Shown: positions 60,888 through 64,000 of the stretch, piece after piece
Position numbering within the stretch: the first letter of the stretch is position 1
How the letters are laid out: every line of letters starts with the position of its first letter
From: Bdellovibrionales bacterium
GTDB taxonomy: Bacteria; Bdellovibrionota; Bacteriovoracia; Bacteriovoracales; Bacteriovoracaceae
Direction of reading: 5' to 3'
DNA: 64,000 nt
Assembly (NCBI GenBank): GCA_018646675.1
Contig: JABGUH010000042.1
Span: forward strand, 1-64,000
The notes under the pieces: generated by a model
What the model was told of the DNA's origin: nothing
Database searches by the model: none
The model's input: only the letters and a program-made list of their open reading frames with translations
Position numbers and translations under genes: made by a program

Positions 60888-61944
60888 AAAGGTAGTCATC
60901 TCACCGGAGTACCAAATTTCCACTTTGGATCAGGCACCGGAACTGCTTCAAAATACTATTGATTTAATTGAAAAAGAGTTTGACTACCCAAAAGCACACC
61001 ACTTTGCAATTGACTTTTACCCCCTATTAGAGAGTGATAATCATTCTAATAACTATATCCTAATCTCCACTCAAACGAATAAGGTTGTCGGCCACATCGG
61101 GGTGCTTCACCGCACCCTACAGAGCAAACAGTCCAGTATGGCCATCTCTATGCTAGGTGGTATTTGTATCTCCAGTGCACTTCATGGAAGAGGACTATTA
61201 CGACTTTTAATGACTCATGTACTCAATACAAATAACTCAAAAAGCGCAATGTTTATTCTGTGGAGTGATAAATTAGAGCTCTATGCGAAATTTGGCTTTC
61301 ATCCAGCGGGAATCCAGATCCCATGCGGCAAAACCGCTTTTCCAAGCAGTGGTGCAGATGGCTTTCTACCTATTCCGTTGTCAAGGCTGACTGCCTGTGA
61401 GCTAGAGCAAATTGAAAGTATCTATCAACAAAGTATCTCGGCCCAATACTCCACACTAGAACGAACTAGAAAAGTATGGAATACATACCAACATATCACT
61501 TCGGCTAACCTCTATTTAAAAAAGGATCACAGTGGCAAGATAGTATCATATTTCTTTTGTGGGAAGGGCGGTGACCTAAGTAACATCATCCATGAACTTG
61601 CATATCTACCTACCTACCATGATGAGATAACTACCACTCTGTCCCCGTATACACAATGGGTTACACCTACCAACCCGAATAACACAGTTAACAAGGAGAC
61701 CATTTTTCTCGCACTATTCGCTTTAGGTAATATGGCAAGTTTTAATGATTTTTTTCATGGTTGGAGCGAAGAGAGTTCCACTATCTCAAGAATGCCCAGT
61801 GGCCAGTTAGAGCTATGCTATCAAAACTCCAGGCTAATTATCTCCACCGAAAAATTTGTGCAGCTAATTTGGGGCCCGAATACTCCAACGGAATTTAGCG
61901 AATATTTCAGTCCTATATTTATTAGTGGTATGGATAGTATCTAA
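60796..61944 (+). CDS. GNAT-family N-acetyltransferase (start uncertain)
   Basis: About 355-382 residues depending on start. The GNAT core reads NKVVGHIGVLHRTL, ISMLGGICISSALHGRGLLR then LLMTHVL (acetyl-CoA-binding Q/RxxGxG/A-like loop), and LYAKFGFHPAG. The C-terminal half is longer than in simple GNATs. The frame opens at ATG 60796 inside the SDR gene; ATG 60829 or TTG 60880, which would overlap by 8 bases, are alternatives and no ribosome site decides. Amino-sugar acetylation next to an SDR and flagellins suggests glycan synthesis, inferred. Confidence 0.72.
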   Translation: MSHLLSHLIDFMANQFGVSPRGRHTVSPLSKKVVISPEYQISTLDQAPELLQNTIDLIEKEFDYPKAHHFAIDFYPLLESDNHSNNYILISTQTNKVVGHIGVLHRTLQSKQSSMAISMLGGICISSALHGRGLLRLLMTHVLNTNNSKSAMFILWSDKLELYAKFGFHPAGIQIPCGKTAFPSSGADGFLPIPLSRLTACELEQIESIYQQSISAQYSTLERTRKVWNTYQHITSANLYLKKDHSGKIVSYFFCGKGGDLSNIIHELAYLPTYHDEITTTLSPYTQWVTPTNPNNTVNKETIFLALFALGNMASFNDFFHGWSEESSTISRMPSGQLELCYQNSRLIISTEKFVQLIWGPNTPTEFSEYFSPIFISGMDSI

Positions 61945-62306
61945 AGACCCTGTTTTAAAATTTTTTGCAGCAACTCACGCTCCTCTGGTGTGTACTCCTC
62001 GACGCTCTCCACATGCAAGTCCGCTGCCGGCTGACTACTGGCGCTGCTAGCTCCCTGTACAATAATAGGATGTTGCGCTTGCACTACATCTCCAGGATCA
62101 GCATTGACAAAAAACTTTTCTGCAAATGAAACTGCCTGCTGACCTCCGTCATAAACATAGTTTCCAATGTCACTAAATATCTCCTGAGTATATGGAGCTG
62201 CCAACTGATGAACATAGTGAAAAAGTGGGCGATTATCCTTAACGGGAAAAGATAGGATTAAAAAGCTAATCGTAAAACTCAAAAAAGATTTCAATAAAAA
62301 AAACAT
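61941..62306 (-). CDS. Small membrane-anchored protein
   Basis: About 121 residues: an N-terminal hydrophobic helix (FFLLKSFLSFTISFLILSF), an extracytoplasmic segment with aromatic residues and a Ser/Ala-rich linker, and a charged C-terminus (EEYTPEERELLQKILKQ). The start at 62306 follows an AGGAGG. Its stop codon overlaps the stop of the convergent acetyltransferase gene (bases CTAA shared). It lies directly downstream of the CheY-like gene and may be its partner. No family recognised. Confidence 0.55.
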   Translation of the reverse strand: MFFLLKSFLSFTISFLILSFPVKDNRPLFHYVHQLAAPYTQEIFSDIGNYVYDGGQQAVSFAEKFFVNADPGDVVQAQHPIIVQGASSASSQPAADLHVESVEEYTPEERELLQKILKQGL

Positions 62307-62325
62307 CCATCCTCCTGAACACAAC

Positions 62326-62757
62326 CTATCGATTGCCCCTCTTACCATGCGACTGTTGTCTAAAAAGCCGCTCCACTCTCTCTAGTGATGCCAATAGTTC
62401 ATCACTTTTAAATGGCTTTTGCAAAAAATCTACCGCTCCGTTAGTAATCGACTCCACAACAATACTGTCCAACATTAATGATGAGATCATGATTACAAAG
62501 TTATTCTCCTGGGTGTTGTTGTTCAGAGCCTTGACAAATTCAATCCCACTCGCCTTGGGCATTACAACATCAACAATATATAGATCACATGGTGTTCTTC
62601 GAGATGCAATTAATGCAGAAGAGACCGAATTCGCCTCCGCTGAGACTTCATATCCGTTGGCCGACAATATTTCGACAATCCCTTTTCGAGAAAAATCCGA
62701 ATCATCGACGACCATGATGTCCATTTTCAATTCCGTCTCATTATATTCTTTTGCCAC
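62326..62757 (-). CDS. CheY-like single-domain response regulator
   Basis: A protein of 143 residues, one receiver domain with a full phosphorylation site: acidic pair DD18-19 (MVVDDSD), Asp63 (YIVDVVMP), Ser in IMISSLML and Lys in LQKPFKSDE. There is no output domain, so it works through protein binding, as chemotaxis CheY does. GTG start at 62757 with AAGGA nine bases upstream; an ATG eleven codons later (MDIMVVDDS) is an alternative. Unrelated in detail to the six-gene array. Confidence 0.88.
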   Translation of the reverse strand: MAKEYNETELKMDIMVVDDSDFSRKGIVEILSANGYEVSAEANSVSSALIASRRTPCDLYIVDVVMPKASGIEFVKALNNNTQENNFVIMISSLMLDSIVVESITNGAVDFLQKPFKSDELLASLERVERLFRQQSHGKRGNR

Positions 62758-62835
62758 TTCTAATAATCCTTGCTACAAAAGTTATAACCCACACTGCAAA
62801 TTATAGTATATTCGCAACGACTTTAGGAATAATAA

Positions 62836-63258
62836 ATGGAAAATCACACCAGAATATCCTTTCCCGAAATCTACATGAAACTAGCTTTTGACCTCGCCAA
62901 CCGCTCTACTTGTAGCCGGCTTCAGGTAGGCGCAGTAATTGTCTCTGAAGACTACTCTCGAGTGTATGGGATCGGTTATAATGGAAATGCCGCCGGATTC
63001 CCTAATGAGTGTGATTCTGATCAGCCCGGTAACTGCGGATGCCTGCATGCTGAAGATAATGCGCTATTAAAGACTGGTGGTGGGCCAGAAGTTATTAAAA
63101 TTGCCTTTGTTACCCATCAACCGTGCCTCTACTGTGCCAAGAGAATGATTAACAAGGGGGGAATAAAAAAGGTGTTTTACTGCAATTCATACCGCTCTAC
63201 TGACGGAATAAATATGCTGCGAGAAGCTGGAATTGATGTTCAACAACTTACTCTATAA
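62836..63258 (+). CDS. dCMP deaminase-like protein
   Basis: A zinc deaminase of 140 residues converting dCMP to dUMP for dTTP supply. The active site is H71-A-E73 (CLHAEDNAL) with C97 and C100 in HQPCLYCAKRM. The N-terminal AFDLANRSTCSRLQVGAVIV and GYNGNAAGFPNECD segments are typical of ComEB/dCMP deaminases. Convergent with lon downstream. Confidence 0.92.
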   Translation: MENHTRISFPEIYMKLAFDLANRSTCSRLQVGAVIVSEDYSRVYGIGYNGNAAGFPNECDSDQPGNCGCLHAEDNALLKTGGGPEVIKIAFVTHQPCLYCAKRMINKGGIKKVFYCNSYRSTDGINMLREAGIDVQQLTL

Positions 63259-63279
63259 CTGACTAACCGTAACAATTAG

Positions 63280-64000
63280 CTATGCAGCAACCGAGGTATG
63301 CCGTATGCGTTTGCTGGCCAGGCGCTCCTTACGCTCATCCCAGCCGATTAAAGCAATCGATAATACCTCTTCAAAGTTTTTAACCGGAACAAAAGCGATC
63401 TTTTTATGATACTCCTCAGGAATTTCATCTAAATCTTTACTATTTTTCCAAGGAATAATTATCGTATCAATTTGCATTCTCATTGCCGCCAAAGCCTTCT
63501 CTTTTAAACCACCAATTGGTAGGACTTTGCCTGTTAGAGTAATCTCACCCGTCATGGCAACCTTGCAATTGACTGGACAGTCTGTCAAAAGAGAGACGAT
63601 CCCTGTGGCCAAGGTAATCCCAGCACTCGGACCATCTTTAGGGGTTGCTCCTGCCGGAATATGAATATGAATCTCCTTCTCCTCAAATATTTTTTCTCGA
63701 ATACCAAACCGTTTTGCTTGGCTGCGAATATAACCGATAGCAGTCTGAGCAGACTCCTTCATCACATCACCTAGTTTGCCAGTCAGAGTTAAGCCCTTAC
63801 CCTTCATTGTTGTTGCTTCAATATAAAGTATTTCACCACCAACTGCAGTCCAGGCTAGTCCAGTAGCAACTCCAACCTCATCAAAATCTTTAATATCATC
63901 CTTCGTATATAACGGTGGCCCTAAAAGCTTCTCAACCAGTTGAGGAATCATATGGGTTTTCCCCACTTCACCATTGGCAATTTTCATTGCTACCTTCCGG
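63280..64000 (-). CDS. lon: Lon protease, C-terminal part (cut by window edge)
   Basis: The C-terminal 240 residues of the ATP-dependent Lon protease; the frame continues past the right edge (RKVAMKIANGE at the edge is mid-protein). Visible proteolytic domain: FDEVGVATGLAWTAVGGEIL, the catalytic Ser in KDGPSAGIT and Lys in GGLKEKALAA, and VKNFEEVLSIAL near the C-terminus. It degrades misfolded and regulatory proteins. Residues of the AAA+ domain are not in the window. Confidence 0.96.
   Translation of the reverse strand, partial: RKVAMKIANGEVGKTHMIPQLVEKLLGPPLYTKDDIKDFDEVGVATGLAWTAVGGEILYIEATTMKGKGLTLTGKLGDVMKESAQTAIGYIRSQAKRFGIREKIFEEKEIHIHIPAGATPKDGPSAGITLATGIVSLLTDCPVNCKVAMTGEITLTGKVLPIGGLKEKALAAMRMQIDTIIIPWKNSKDLDEIPEEYHKKIAFVPVKNFEEVLSIALIGWDERKERLASKRIRHTSVAA

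Noticed and set aside
1..64000. CRISPR arrays, insertion sequences, tRNA and rRNA genes
   Set aside because: No regularly spaced repeats, transposase frames, inverted terminal repeats or cloverleaf/rRNA sequences were recognised by reading.

Overview
The window comes from a Gram-negative, flagellated, aerobic bacterium with densely packed genes and an AT-leaning composition (judged by eye, not computed). Evidence for this is an outer-membrane secretin, predicted beta-barrels and lipoproteins, two flagellins, an Alternative Complex III respiratory operon, a Tad/Flp pilus operon and a 6S RNA. Alternative Complex III, Tad pili, tandem HD-GYP regulators, stand-alone FliG-like proteins and small Rhs-like proteins together suggest a Bdellovibrionota-like or other deltaproteobacteria-related lineage. 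That placement is inference. No mobile element, CRISPR array, rRNA or tRNA was recognised.

Layout: 1-0.9 kb holds the end of a Lys-repeat/acidic-tail protein and a glutaredoxin-like protein. 0.9-4.3 kb (minus) is an operon of a MarR regulator, an HD phosphohydrolase and two membrane proteins. 4.3-6.9 kb is a divergent ZnuABC-type metal importer behind a perfect 17-bp inverted repeat and a possible 15-codon leader peptide. 7.0-15.3 kb is the most striking region: six consecutive paralogous response regulators of about 455 residues, each receiver + uncharacterised middle domain + HD-GYP-type domain, followed in the same operon by a membrane rhodanese and a PhnD-like periplasmic binding protein. 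16.5-18.9 kb (minus) encodes an ECF-sigma-like protein with a C-terminal zinc anti-sigma motif, followed by a two-TM pseudo-histidine-kinase-like protein.

18.9-26.1 kb (minus) is actABCDEF. 26.3-29.8 kb carries a ChaN-like protein, an E1-like MoeB/ThiF-rhodanese protein and a Cys/Met-metabolism PLP enzyme. 29.8-33.3 kb (minus) has two predicted outer-membrane proteins, a Nudix hydrolase, a stand-alone FliG-C-like protein and a coiled-coil protein. 33.4-46 kb holds housekeeping genes (AsmA-like, PcrA/UvrD, GlmS, hydrolase, FHA, GreA, zinc-ribbon, AarF/UbiB). 46-48.3 kb has two small secreted proteins and an Rhs-like protein. 48.4-56.4 kb (minus) is a Tad pilus operon with a fused CpaE-CpaF protein and five proteins carrying prepilin-type cleavage motifs.

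56.4-57.15 kb is non-coding but contains a 6S RNA whose full architecture can be folded by hand, plus short repeats and palindromes. 57.15-59.9 kb has a hypothetical gene and two flagellins ending in a strong terminator. 59.9-64 kb has an SDR and an acetyltransferase, a CheY-like regulator with a small membrane protein, a dCMP deaminase and the C-terminal part of Lon protease, which is cut by the window edge.

Best candidates for something undescribed are the six-gene receiver/HD-GYP array with its graded loss of key residues and appended periplasmic sensor-like gene, and the sigma/anti-sigma fusion beside a pseudo-kinase.
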